Shown piece by piece: positions 37,405 to 46,722 of a DNA stretch of 64,000 bases (positions are counted from its first letter, which is position 1; each line of letters begins with the position of its first letter). The stretch comes from Flavobacteriaceae bacterium. Lineage in GTDB: Bacteria > Bacteroidota > Bacteroidia > Flavobacteriales > Flavobacteriaceae. The notes under the pieces were generated by a model that was not told where the DNA came from, did no database searches, and saw only the letters and a program-made list of their open reading frames with translations. A program made the position numbers and the translations under genes. Location of the stretch: contig JAURRA010000007.1 in the NCBI GenBank assembly GCA_030835825.1, positions 16,098-80,097 on the forward strand, given 5' to 3'.

Positions 37405-38166
37405 ATGAATAGAACAGAAGATTTACTGAATAAAATTAACACAGCTCCAAGATTGGATTTTGGAACTATTTTCAACGATGCCCTGGAACTTTTTAAAAAG
37501 ACTTGGCTCTTCGGATTTCTTTATTATGTCGTGGTGATAATTATTTCAATTCCCATTTCTATGATTACTAATCCTTCATATTTTAACATGATACGACATA
37601 TCGACAATTTTGAAATGTGGAATGATCCCTTTACTTTCAATAGTATGATCTTTGGCCCATATGTAGTGATGTCATTTTTGGGTTCTTTTGTAACTGCAAG
37701 CATATCTACTCTGTTGTTAGCAGGTTTTTTAAGAATAGTAAAACATATAGATCAGGGATTAGAGCCGGAAGCTATTGATTTATTCTTTTTCTTTAAAAGT
37801 GACTACATATTTAAAGCCATGGCCTTAGCAGTCGTTTTGATGATTATTGCTGTTGCTGCGATTTTTTTATGCTTTTTCCCAATAATTTATGTTTCGATCG
37901 GTATGACTTTCTGTGCCGTTATTTTTGCCTTTAATCCCGACCTGCGTTTAGGCGAGATTATTAAGGCAGCTTTCACCCTTGGACACAAGAAATGGTGGCT
38001 AACCTTTGGACTTGTTATAGTAGCCGGCTTGTTGTCTGCTATTATCGGGCTGCTTATGTGCGGTGTTGGAATTTTCTTGACGGCATCCTTCACTGTGCTA
38101 CCCACCTATCTCGTCTATAAGTCAGTTATTGGCTTTGACGACTCAAAATATTCATCTATTCACTAA
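37405..38166 (+). CDS. Conserved integral membrane protein
   Basis: A 253-residue protein with about five or six membrane segments after a short soluble N-terminus (LDFGTIFNDALELFKKTWLFG). The pattern of long hydrophobic helices around MSFLGSFVTASISTLLLAGFLRIVKHID resembles the unnamed Bacteroidota membrane proteins with a glycerophosphodiester phosphodiesterase-like membrane domain. No catalytic motif can be seen. The function is unknown. The M28 peptidase gene follows after 13 bases. Confidence 0.65.
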   Translation: MNRTEDLLNKINTAPRLDFGTIFNDALELFKKTWLFGFLYYVVVIIISIPISMITNPSYFNMIRHIDNFEMWNDPFTFNSMIFGPYVVMSFLGSFVTASISTLLLAGFLRIVKHIDQGLEPEAIDLFFFFKSDYIFKAMALAVVLMIIAVAAIFLCFFPIIYVSIGMTFCAVIFAFNPDLRLGEIIKAAFTLGHKKWWLTFGLVIVAGLLSAIIGLLMCGVGIFLTASFTVLPTYLVYKSVIGFDDSKYSSIH

Positions 38167-38179
38167 TTTTAAATAACTC

Positions 38180-39121
38180 ATGAAACAATCCATGTTATTA
38201 CTCAGTATCTCATTTCTTCTTTTTCAATGTTCGGCATTGCAAACACCTAGCCCTCGAGATATTGCCAAACTGCAAACCGTATCTGAGACTAAGGATATTT
38301 TATTCTCTCTAGCTTCGGACCAAATGGCCGGTAGAGATATGCGCAGCGGAGGCTATCCAATGGCGGCTACCTATGTGGTAAATTATTTTAAATCCAATGC
38401 TATTGAGCCATTTTTTGAGACTGGCTACAAGGACGCTTTTACTCTTAATGATGTGACATCCTATAACGTTGTTGCAAAAATTGGCACCTATGATCCTGAA
38501 CGACCGACCATCTTAATTGGCGCTCATCTCGATCATATTGGTATCAGCACAAAAACAAAGGACTCCATATATAATGGTGCCAATGACAACGCGAGCGGAA
38601 GTACAGCGGTTTTGCAAATCGCCAAGGTACTTTCCAAATACAAATGGGAACAGAATATTGTCATTGCACTATTCGCTGCAGAAGAAAAGGGACTATTAGG
38701 TGCAAAACATTTGGCGGACAGATTTCAAAATGAAAAGGTCAGTTTACAATTGATGTTTAACTTTGAAATGATTGGCAAAACGCTGACAACAGGCGCCAAT
38801 CGGGTTTATATGACGGGATATAAAATGTCAGACCTGCCCGCTGTTATGAATAGATTTACGCCCAACTTCGTTACATTTTTGCCCGAAGCGGAAGGTTATA
38901 ATTTATTTAAGCGCTCAGACAATTATGCTTTTTACCAAACATTTGGTGTGCCTTGTCATACCTTATCCTCTTTTGATTTTAAAAATTATGACTACTATCA
39001 CAAAGCAGAGGATGAAGCTGAATCTTTGGACGTAGAAAATATGAATCAAATTATTCGAACCTCAACCTATAGCATTGGTCAAGTCTTGAGATCTAAGGCA
39101 GTCATTATTGTAAATGAGTAA
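38180..39121 (+). CDS. M28-family zinc aminopeptidase, lipoprotein
   Basis: A 313-residue lipoprotein (lipobox LLFQCS near residue 17) with an M28 peptidase domain. Zinc ligands are visible in LIGAHLDHIG (His, Asp), GANDNASGS (Asp), AAEEKGLLGA (catalytic Glu and metal Glu), NFEMIGK (in place of the common Asp) and the C-terminal His in YYHKAEDEAESL. It should cleave N-terminal residues from peptides in the periplasm or at the cell surface. A second M28 peptidase is encoded at 59868. Confidence 0.87.
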   Translation: MKQSMLLLSISFLLFQCSALQTPSPRDIAKLQTVSETKDILFSLASDQMAGRDMRSGGYPMAATYVVNYFKSNAIEPFFETGYKDAFTLNDVTSYNVVAKIGTYDPERPTILIGAHLDHIGISTKTKDSIYNGANDNASGSTAVLQIAKVLSKYKWEQNIVIALFAAEEKGLLGAKHLADRFQNEKVSLQLMFNFEMIGKTLTTGANRVYMTGYKMSDLPAVMNRFTPNFVTFLPEAEGYNLFKRSDNYAFYQTFGVPCHTLSSFDFKNYDYYHKAEDEAESLDVENMNQIIRTSTYSIGQVLRSKAVIIVNE

Positions 39122-39196
39122 AGATTCTCAGGTTTTGTTATATGCTTTTTTAAATGGGGAAAATGGATCTGTCTACAACCTAATAAAAAAATCACA

Positions 39197-39204
39197 TACC
39201 TTTG
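39197..39204 (+). promoter_or_regulatory. topA promoter -7 box
   Basis: TACCTTTG is an exact TAnnTTTG match ending 19 bases before the topA ATG. Confidence 0.65.
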
Positions 39205-39223
39205 TGGCCTTTAAATCTAAGGC

Positions 39224-41710
39224 ATGTCAAAAAATTTAGTCATTGTGGAGTCGCCTGCTAAGGCAAAAACTATTGAAAAATTTTTGGGACCCGATTTCAA
39301 AGTAGCCTCGAGTTTTGGTCACATCTCTGATTTGCCATCCAAAGAATTAGGTATTGACTTAACGGGAGATTTCAAACCTAAATATCAAGTTAGTCAGGAC
39401 AAAAAGGAGGTTGTAAAAAACTTGATGAATCTATCAAAGAAAGCCGACTGTGTTTGGTTGGCCAGTGATGAAGATCGCGAGGGAGAAGCCATAGCGTGGC
39501 ACTTAGCCGAAACACTTGAACTAGACCAATCCAAAACCAAAAGAATCGTTTTTAGTGAAATCACCAAAACAGCTATTCTAAAAGCCATTGAAAATCCCAG
39601 AGAAATAGACTACAATCTTGTTGATGCCCAGCAAGCTCGTAGAGTTCTAGATCGTATTGTTGGTTATGAATTGTCTCCTGTTTTATGGCGAAAAATAAGA
39701 ACAGGCCTTTCTGCTGGTCGGGTCCAATCGGTTTCCGTTCGATTAATTGTGGAAAGAGAGCGCGATATTGATGAGTTCAACCCTGTTGCCTCATACCGCA
39801 TTGATGCGGAATTTATCACGGAAGACAATAAACTAATTAAAGCAAAATTGTCTAGTAATTTTAGCAGTTTTGAGGAGGCAGAGCAATTCTTGAAAGCCAA
39901 TATTGGAGCTTCTTTTAGGGTAGATACTTTAGAGAAAAATCCCGGCCAAAAAAGTCCTGCAGCTCCTTTTACAACCTCGACCCTACAACAAGAGGCATCC
40001 AGAAAATTGTATTTTTCTGTGAGTAAAACCATGACAGTCGCCCAGCGTTTGTACGAACAAGGTTTGATCACCTATATGAGAACCGACAGCGTAAATTTGT
40101 CCGTTGAAGCAAAAAATGCTGCCGCTGCACAAATCGAAAAGGCGTTTGGCACAACCTATGTTAAAAAAAGAAGTTACAAAGGAAAGTCAAAAGGCGCCCA
40201 AGAAGCCCACGAGGCCATACGACCTACGGATTTTTCGCGCCAATCAATTGAGGGTGATAGAGATCAAATAAGGTTATATGATCTGATTTGGAAACGAGCC
40301 ATTGCGTCTCAAATGAGTGATGCCAAACTTGAGCGCACCAATGTAAAAATTGCCGCTTCTACACATAAACAGTTATTTGGAGCCAATGGAGAAATCATTG
40401 TTTTTGACGGTTTTTTAAAGGTATATCTGGAAGGCAACGACGATGAGGATGTGGAACAAGAAGGACTATTGCCAGCTCTCGAAGTTAGACAACCCCTGCA
40501 CAGCCGGCTTATTTCGGCGACAGAACGCTTTACCCGACCGCCATTTCGATATACCGAAGCTTCTTTAGTGAAAAAATTGGAGGAATTGGGTATTGGTAGA
40601 CCATCTACATATGCACCAACCATATCCACCATCCAAAACAGAGGTTACGTTGAAAAGGGCAGCGCCGAGGGGTTGGAGAGACATTACACTCAATTAATCC
40701 TGATGTCCGATGAAATGAGCTCCAAACAATTAAAAGAAACCGTTAATTCGGACAAGGGCAAACTCATTCCTACAGATATTGGAAAAATTGTTACCGACTT
40801 CTTAGTTAACCATTTCGATCAGATTTTAGACTATAATTTCACGGCAAACATGGAGGCCGATTTCGATAAAATTGCCGAAGGCAAGAAAAATTGGAAGCAA
40901 GTGACCAAAAAATTCTACTCCAGTTTTCATCCAACTGTCGATGATGTAATGGCTAATGCCGACAGAGAATCGGGGGAGAGAATATTGGGGGAACATCCCG
41001 AAAATGGCCGTCAGGTTAGTGTGCGTTTGGGTAAATTTGGCCCAATGGTTCAGATTGGCGCCAATGAGGACGAAGACAAACCCCTGTTTGCTAGTGTTCC
41101 TCCAGATATGCAACTGTCATCCATTTCGTTTGAGGAAGCCTTAGCTTTGTTTCAGTTGCCGAAAAATTTAGGCGAATTTGAAGGCAAATCTGTGGAAGTC
41201 AACAATGGAAGATATGGTCCTTATGTCAAGTATGGAGAAGATTTTGTTTCCCTCCCAAAAGGAACCAATCCAATGGACGTGGATTTGGACTTCGCTGTTA
41301 GTATAATAGAGGAAAAGGCCCGCGCCGATGCACCAATTTATCATTATAATGAGTTGCCTGTCCAAAAAGGCAAAGGTAGATTTGGTCCTTTTATCAAGTG
41401 GAACAATATGTTTATCAATGTGAATAAGAAATACGATTGGGATAATTTGTCGGAGCAGAATGTCCAGGCGTTAATTGAGGACAAAATTCAGAAAGAAAAA
41501 GATAAACTGATTCACAATTGGGTCGAAGCTGGTATTAGAGTTGAAAAAGCCCGCTGGGGTCGTCACAATATCATTCAAGGAAAAACCAAAATTGAATTGG
41601 CTAAAACTGTTGATGTTACTGACATGACCTTAGAACAAGCTCAATCTCTTTTAGAGAAAAAGACCGCTAAGACTAAAAAACCAAAAACTACCCGTTCTAA
41701 AAAGTCATAG
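39224..41710 (+). CDS. topA: DNA topoisomerase I
   Basis: A type IA topoisomerase of 828 residues that relaxes negative supercoils. The TOPRIM domain is at the start (VIVESPAKAKTIEKFLG; ASDEDREGEAIAWHL), the active-site tyrosine is in GLITYMRTDSVNLS (about residue 284), and the core continues with RPSTYAPTISTIQNRGYV. Instead of zinc ribbons the C-terminus has glycine-aromatic repeats (GRYGPYVKYG, GRFGPFIKW, RWGRHNII) and a basic tail, a common form in Bacteroidota. The next gene starts four bases after its stop. Confidence 0.96.
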   Translation: MSKNLVIVESPAKAKTIEKFLGPDFKVASSFGHISDLPSKELGIDLTGDFKPKYQVSQDKKEVVKNLMNLSKKADCVWLASDEDREGEAIAWHLAETLELDQSKTKRIVFSEITKTAILKAIENPREIDYNLVDAQQARRVLDRIVGYELSPVLWRKIRTGLSAGRVQSVSVRLIVERERDIDEFNPVASYRIDAEFITEDNKLIKAKLSSNFSSFEEAEQFLKANIGASFRVDTLEKNPGQKSPAAPFTTSTLQQEASRKLYFSVSKTMTVAQRLYEQGLITYMRTDSVNLSVEAKNAAAAQIEKAFGTTYVKKRSYKGKSKGAQEAHEAIRPTDFSRQSIEGDRDQIRLYDLIWKRAIASQMSDAKLERTNVKIAASTHKQLFGANGEIIVFDGFLKVYLEGNDDEDVEQEGLLPALEVRQPLHSRLISATERFTRPPFRYTEASLVKKLEELGIGRPSTYAPTISTIQNRGYVEKGSAEGLERHYTQLILMSDEMSSKQLKETVNSDKGKLIPTDIGKIVTDFLVNHFDQILDYNFTANMEADFDKIAEGKKNWKQVTKKFYSSFHPTVDDVMANADRESGERILGEHPENGRQVSVRLGKFGPMVQIGANEDEDKPLFASVPPDMQLSSISFEEALALFQLPKNLGEFEGKSVEVNNGRYGPYVKYGEDFVSLPKGTNPMDVDLDFAVSIIEEKARADAPIYHYNELPVQKGKGRFGPFIKWNNMFINVNKKYDWDNLSEQNVQALIEDKIQKEKDKLIHNWVEAGIRVEKARWGRHNIIQGKTKIELAKTVDVTDMTLEQAQSLLEKKTAKTKKPKTTRSKKS

Positions 41711-41714
41711 CCCC

Positions 41715-42884
41715 ATGTTTTCACTCGATTGTTTGACACCTGTTAAAGACGCCATTGTAGCGCACGGTCAATTATTGGGGTCCAACGCTCTTGGGACAAA
41801 AATTCGCATTCATACCTCACAGGGTGGACTCCCCGAGCTCAATGGGGTAAAGATTGCAATCTTGGGAGTTACCGAAAATCGCAACGACATTGATTATATT
41901 GGGAATACCTTTGACATTAATGGCATCAGAAAATCATTTTATCAACTCTTTCAAGGCAATTGGGACTGTGAAATAGCAGATCTAGGCGATCTGATTTTGG
42001 GCGAAAGTCCAGCTGACAGCTACCAAGGTATGAAGACACTGATGATAGATTTGTTGTCCGAAAACATCATACCTATTATTTTAGGAGGATCTCAAGACCT
42101 TACCTTCACCATGTATCGCGCTTATGACGAGCTTAAAGCCATGCTCAATGTCGTAAATATCGATTCGCGATTCGATTTATCAGATGACACCAAGCCCATT
42201 AATAATCGCAATTATATGGGTAAAATCATTACTGAAAAACCTTTTAATTTGTTCAATTACACCGTTTTGGGATATCAAACCTATTTGAATCCGCAAGAGG
42301 AAATCGATTTGATGGACAAGCTTTTTTTTGAGTCCTATCGACTAGGTGCTTTGATTCAAGACATCAGTTATGCCGAGCCCATGCTCCGAGATGCCGATTT
42401 GGTAACTATCGACTTGGATGCAATAAAAGCCTCGGAATTGGGCGGTCGACAACAACAATCCCCCAATGGATTTGATAGTCGAGAAATTTGCGCTTTAGCC
42501 AGATATGCAGGTATTAGTAGCAGGGTATCAACTTTGGGTATATTTCACTACCGGTCCTATGAAGAAGATGAAGTCACTTCAGAATTGGTATCCCAAATGA
42601 TTTGGTATTTTATTGAAGGCGTCAATTATCGAATTGCAGAATCGCCGAATGTCAAAGATCAAAATTTTCAAAAATTTACTGTTTTGATTGATGATCAAGA
42701 ACTTGTTTTTTTCAAGAGTTTGACAACTGGCCGATGGTGGATTGAAATTCCTTTTTTAACTTTACACCATAATAAACTCGATCAACATTCGTTGTTACCT
42801 TGTACACAAAAGGATTACGAGGCCGCTGGTCAAGGAGTAATTCCAGAGCGTTGGATTAAAGTTTGCAGAAAAAATAGCGTTTAA
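41715..42884 (+). CDS. Arginase/formimidoylglutamase-fold protein lacking metal-ligand histidines
   Basis: A 389-residue ureohydrolase-fold protein. The family metal sites are normally GGxH, DAHxD and DxDxxD. Here the first reads GGSQDLTFTM (about 123), the second NIDSRFDL (about 148-155) and the third TIDLDAIKAS (about 230-239). Both histidines are gone (Gln and Arg) although several aspartates remain, so an ordinary dimanganese centre is unlikely. Flavobacterial genomes often annotate the gene in this position as formimidoylglutamase. It follows topA closely and precedes gldK. A scaffold or regulatory role is possible but unproven. Confidence 0.75.
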   Translation: MFSLDCLTPVKDAIVAHGQLLGSNALGTKIRIHTSQGGLPELNGVKIAILGVTENRNDIDYIGNTFDINGIRKSFYQLFQGNWDCEIADLGDLILGESPADSYQGMKTLMIDLLSENIIPIILGGSQDLTFTMYRAYDELKAMLNVVNIDSRFDLSDDTKPINNRNYMGKIITEKPFNLFNYTVLGYQTYLNPQEEIDLMDKLFFESYRLGALIQDISYAEPMLRDADLVTIDLDAIKASELGGRQQQSPNGFDSREICALARYAGISSRVSTLGIFHYRSYEEDEVTSELVSQMIWYFIEGVNYRIAESPNVKDQNFQKFTVLIDDQELVFFKSLTTGRWWIEIPFLTLHHNKLDQHSLLPCTQKDYEAAGQGVIPERWIKVCRKNSV

Positions 42885-43007
42885 TACTAGGGCAGGTTAT
42901 TCAAGTTACATGGTAATCTCAAACAAAATAAGTTGCGTATTATGAAATATATAGATATGTTTACGCTTGCGTTTGTAATAACGTTAAAATTCATGAGTTA
43001 TAGTAAT

Positions 43008-44402
43008 ATGAAAAACATTGGATTGCTCGTTTTATTAGCTCTTATGACAGGATGTAATTCTGGCGATAGAGGACAGCTAGTAGGAACTAGGGGTAAGAAA
43101 TATAATGCAGAGAAACCATTTGGCATGGCACTCATTCCAGGAGGTTCGTTCATTATGGGTAAATCGGATGACGACTTAGTTGGTGTGAACGATGCGCCCA
43201 CAAAAACAGTCACTGTAAGATCCTACTATATGGACGAAACAGAGGTGACCAACAGCGAGTACCGTCAATTTGTCAATTGGGTTAGAGATTCTGTTATCCG
43301 CAGAAAACTTGCCTTAAAAGCGGTGGAGGTATTGGGCTATGATCTGGCCAACGATGCCGCCGAACTTGATGGGGGTATCGGCATGTTCTATCCAACAAGT
43401 ATGCTGACCGACCCAGCTTTGGATCCAGAGGAGTTTTCATATACAGAATATCGCAGAGCTGAGGGAGATGATAAGTACAGTGATCCAGAGTATGCCGCGT
43501 TGAATTGGGAGCAAGAGCTATTTTTCGATACACAAGATTATCCAGACAAACCCTACGCTGAGGTCTTGGACGAAATGTTTTTACCGATGGAATTGAGCTA
43601 CAACGGTCAAAGAACATGGGACGTTAGTTTGTTCGAATACGAATACAAGCAATTGGATATCGAAAAGGCAGCCCGAGAAGGTTTGTCGCGATGGGATGTT
43701 ATCGTTTATCCAGATCCATTATCAGTTTATCCCGACACTACTGCTTGGGTGAGAGATTTTAACTACTCTTACAACGAGCCCATGCACAACGACTATTTTT
43801 GGCACGAAGCCTATTCAGAGTACCCTGTGGTTGGAGTGAGTTGGAGCCAAGCCAATGCTTTCTGTAATTGGAGAACCGATTATAGAAACAGCTACCTTAA
43901 AAGTAAAGGGAAACATTTCGAAAACAAGTTTAGATTGCCAACCGAAGCTGAGTGGGAATTTGCCGCTCGAGGCGGCCTGCAGGGCGCTACTTATCCTTGG
44001 GGAGGGCCATATACCAAAAACGACAGGGCTTGTTTCTTGGCTAATTTCAAGCCACTTCGTGGTGACTATGCTGCCGATCAAGCCTTATATACGGTAGAAG
44101 CTGAATCCTTTGAGCCCAATGATTTTGGATTGTATAATATGGCTGGAAATGTTTCGGAATGGACCAATTCTTCCTATGATGCAGCTTCGTATACCTATAG
44201 TTCAACAATGAACCCTAATGTTAATGATCCTAATAACCACCGTAAAGTAGTGCGGGGGGGTAGTTGGAAAGATGTCGCTTACTTCTTGCAGGTTAGTTCG
44301 CGCGATTACGAGTACGACTCAATAAAAACCAGCTATATCGGTTTTAGAACAATTCAAGATTATTTGGGGACAGACGTTACCCCCAATCAAGCGTCTAATT
44401 AA
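43008..44402 (+). CDS. gldK: Gliding motility/type IX secretion lipoprotein GldK
   Basis: An outer-membrane lipoprotein (lipobox LMTGCNSGD) with a formylglycine-generating-enzyme-like domain: MALIPGGSFIMGKSDDD early, SYYMDETEVTNSEYRQF, VVGVSWSQANAFCNWR, LPTEAEWEFAARGG and the end VVRGGSWKDV. GldK and GldN form the periplasmic ring of the type IX secretion system. I chose the ATG at 43008, which places the lipobox at a normal distance and gives 464 residues. The frame could begin at 42933, but that adds a long hydrophobic extension. First gene of gldK-gldL-gldM-gldN. Confidence 0.94.
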   Translation: MKNIGLLVLLALMTGCNSGDRGQLVGTRGKKYNAEKPFGMALIPGGSFIMGKSDDDLVGVNDAPTKTVTVRSYYMDETEVTNSEYRQFVNWVRDSVIRRKLALKAVEVLGYDLANDAAELDGGIGMFYPTSMLTDPALDPEEFSYTEYRRAEGDDKYSDPEYAALNWEQELFFDTQDYPDKPYAEVLDEMFLPMELSYNGQRTWDVSLFEYEYKQLDIEKAAREGLSRWDVIVYPDPLSVYPDTTAWVRDFNYSYNEPMHNDYFWHEAYSEYPVVGVSWSQANAFCNWRTDYRNSYLKSKGKHFENKFRLPTEAEWEFAARGGLQGATYPWGGPYTKNDRACFLANFKPLRGDYAADQALYTVEAESFEPNDFGLYNMAGNVSEWTNSSYDAASYTYSSTMNPNVNDPNNHRKVVRGGSWKDVAYFLQVSSRDYEYDSIKTSYIGFRTIQDYLGTDVTPNQASN

Positions 44403-44452
44403 GGTCGCCCAATCAAATTAAAAAACACTTTAAATCAACTAAATTTTAAATT

Positions 44453-45079
44453 ATGGCAGCACAGGGAAAAAGAACAGTAACAAACATGGTCTACGGATTT
44501 GGAGCAGCAATCGTAATCTTAGGAGCTCTATTCAAAATTCAACACTGGCCGTATGGTTCTGAAATTCTAACTTTAGGAATGGTTGTAGAAGCTTTGGTGT
44601 TTGGCTATTCGGCGCTAGAAAGACAACAAGACGATCTCGATTGGTCTTTGGTTTATCCTCAACTGAGAGGTGGCAAAGCCAATACTGCTGATGCTGGAAC
44701 TGCTGATGCAGAAGCTGTTTTATCTAAAAAAATGGATGCCCTTTTAAAAGAAGCTAAAATTGATGCAGCTCTGGTAACAAGTCTTGGAGATAGCTTGAGA
44801 AACTTTGAAAGTGCGGCAAAGGAGTTAAATCCGACCAAAGATTCAATGGCTGCCTCGAAAAAATATAGTGAAGAAATGGCTCTAGCGGCATCTCAAATGG
44901 AGGCCTTAAACAATTTGTATAAAGTTCAAATGGAAAGTTTCAACCGTCAATCGGAAATGACCGAACAAGTTTCTGACAATGCTGGAAAATTGAAAGAGCA
45001 AATGGCCTCTTTGGCGACCAACTTGTCTTCTTTAAATGGTGTTTATGGTGGAATGCTGTCTGCAATGAATACAAAATAA
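44453..45079 (+). CDS. gldL: Type IX secretion motor protein GldL
   Basis: A 208-residue inner-membrane protein with two N-terminal membrane helices (about 11-28 and 37-54) and a long cytoplasmic helical tail. The second helix carries a glutamate in MVVEALVFGYSALE (residue 46) that corresponds to the conserved glutamate thought to handle protons in the GldLM motor. GldL and GldM together form the proton-driven motor for gliding and secretion. The start follows gldK by about 50 bases. Confidence 0.95.
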   Translation: MAAQGKRTVTNMVYGFGAAIVILGALFKIQHWPYGSEILTLGMVVEALVFGYSALERQQDDLDWSLVYPQLRGGKANTADAGTADAEAVLSKKMDALLKEAKIDAALVTSLGDSLRNFESAAKELNPTKDSMAASKKYSEEMALAASQMEALNNLYKVQMESFNRQSEMTEQVSDNAGKLKEQMASLATNLSSLNGVYGGMLSAMNTK

Positions 45080-45116
45080 TCTCGACATAATTAACACAAT
45101 ATTGAAATAGGAAATT

Positions 45117-46715
45117 ATGGCAGGAGGCGGAAAAATATCACCACGGCAGAAGATGATTAATCTGATGTATTTGGTCTTTATTGCAATGATTGCGATGAAT
45201 GTATCCAAAGACGTTCTATCGGCATTTGGTAATTTTGAGAAAAAATTCGTTGAGGTGAATACCTTAGCAACGGAGACGAATAACAGATTATTAGCAGATC
45301 TGAAGCAAAAATCAGAAGAAAAACCTGAAGAATTTGCTTTTGTAGCCAACAAGGCAGAACAGTTGAGTGCGGTCTCGGATGATTTTTTCAACTATTTAGA
45401 GTCTTTGAAGCGCGATTTACTCAGTGACGGTAATTATGAAATTGAATCTGATACGGGAGAATTGAATTACGAGTCCATGGACAAAACAGATCTCTTGGAT
45501 GAGAAATGGTTCACAGGCGATCGCTTGACCGTAGCTGGCGAAGAGGTTTTTGCGCGTCTTAAGAACTACAAGGCAGATATTCAGGGTATTATAGGCTATG
45601 ATACTGTCAATAATCAAGCATCAGATGCTAAATATATCAAGGCTTTGGAGGTTTTTGACAGAAGATTTGATTTGACAGATCAAGTCAATTCCCAATCAGG
45701 TAAGTCTTTACATTGGCTAGATTATAATTTTAAGGGCTTTCCTGCTATTGCTTCTTATGCGAAAATGTCTGCCATACAAAATGACGTTAAGGTAACCGAA
45801 ACCAATCTATATAATTTATTCATTGGTAATACCTTGGATGAAGCCATTACTTTGAAAAATTATAACGCCATTGTGTTAGCGGACAAATCGGCCTTCTTTG
45901 CAGGAGAACAGTTCCAGGGGCGCGTGGTTTTAGGGAAATATGCCAACGTTACACCTAAGTCCTTGACTTTGGAAGGTCAGCCTTACGATCTTTCTGACGC
46001 CATTGACTCTACGGGAGCAGCCATGGTGAGCTTTAATGTAGGTAATGTTGGAGAGCATACTTTTGAGGGCGTGTTTACTTTTCTAGAAGATGGTAAAGAT
46101 TTGGACATCCCCTTCGAGGCAAACTACGTGGTTGTACCTCGACCAAACTCAGCTTCTGTTTCGGCCGATAAAATGAATGTGGTCTATCGTGGGCTAGAAA
46201 ATCCCATGACCATAGCTTTTCCTGGTGTGCCAGATAACAATACAGTGGCTTCTGCTCCAGGAATGCGTAAAATTGGTAATGGCAAATACGTGCTTAACCC
46301 AACCACTGGTAGTGATGTAACCGTCAATGTGACAGCAACACTAGATGATGGGTCTAAGGTGAACGACAAGCGCGTTTTCAGAATTAAAAATATTCCATCT
46401 CCGATAGGTAAAGTTGCTGGAAAAAAAGGAACTGTTGCTTTGAATAAAAGAGATGTTAGTACATCAAAAATCTTAGCAGATTTTGGAGATTTTGTTTATG
46501 ACTTAGAAACAAGTGTCTATTCCTTTGAAGTGACAGTATCTGGGAAATCCCCAATTAGGGTAACTGGTAATCGATTGAATACAGAGGCTCAGAATGCTAT
46601 TAATTCGGCTCCTAGAAACTCTATTGTCGTTATCGACAACATTCGAGTGCGCGCCAAAGGGGTTTCTGTTCAAATTCCAGAGGCAGCTCCAATAACTGTA
46701 AAATTGACAAACTAA
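45117..46715 (+). CDS. gldM: Type IX secretion motor protein GldM
   Basis: A 532-residue protein with one N-terminal membrane helix (ISPRQKMINLMYLVFIAMIAMN, about 7-28, split here across two motifs) and a large periplasmic part made of four domains. The NVSKDVLSAF segment after the helix and the C-terminal NIRVRAKGVSVQIPEAAPI are typical. GldM spans the periplasm from GldL to the GldKN ring and transmits the motor force. It follows gldL by 37 bases. Confidence 0.95.
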   Translation: MAGGGKISPRQKMINLMYLVFIAMIAMNVSKDVLSAFGNFEKKFVEVNTLATETNNRLLADLKQKSEEKPEEFAFVANKAEQLSAVSDDFFNYLESLKRDLLSDGNYEIESDTGELNYESMDKTDLLDEKWFTGDRLTVAGEEVFARLKNYKADIQGIIGYDTVNNQASDAKYIKALEVFDRRFDLTDQVNSQSGKSLHWLDYNFKGFPAIASYAKMSAIQNDVKVTETNLYNLFIGNTLDEAITLKNYNAIVLADKSAFFAGEQFQGRVVLGKYANVTPKSLTLEGQPYDLSDAIDSTGAAMVSFNVGNVGEHTFEGVFTFLEDGKDLDIPFEANYVVVPRPNSASVSADKMNVVYRGLENPMTIAFPGVPDNNTVASAPGMRKIGNGKYVLNPTTGSDVTVNVTATLDDGSKVNDKRVFRIKNIPSPIGKVAGKKGTVALNKRDVSTSKILADFGDFVYDLETSVYSFEVTVSGKSPIRVTGNRLNTEAQNAINSAPRNSIVVIDNIRVRAKGVSVQIPEAAPITVKLTN

Positions 46716-46722
46716 ATTTATC

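Noticed and set aside
39664..40071. 135-codon minus-strand frame
   Set aside because: Antisense to the catalytic core of topA; no start signal or domain.
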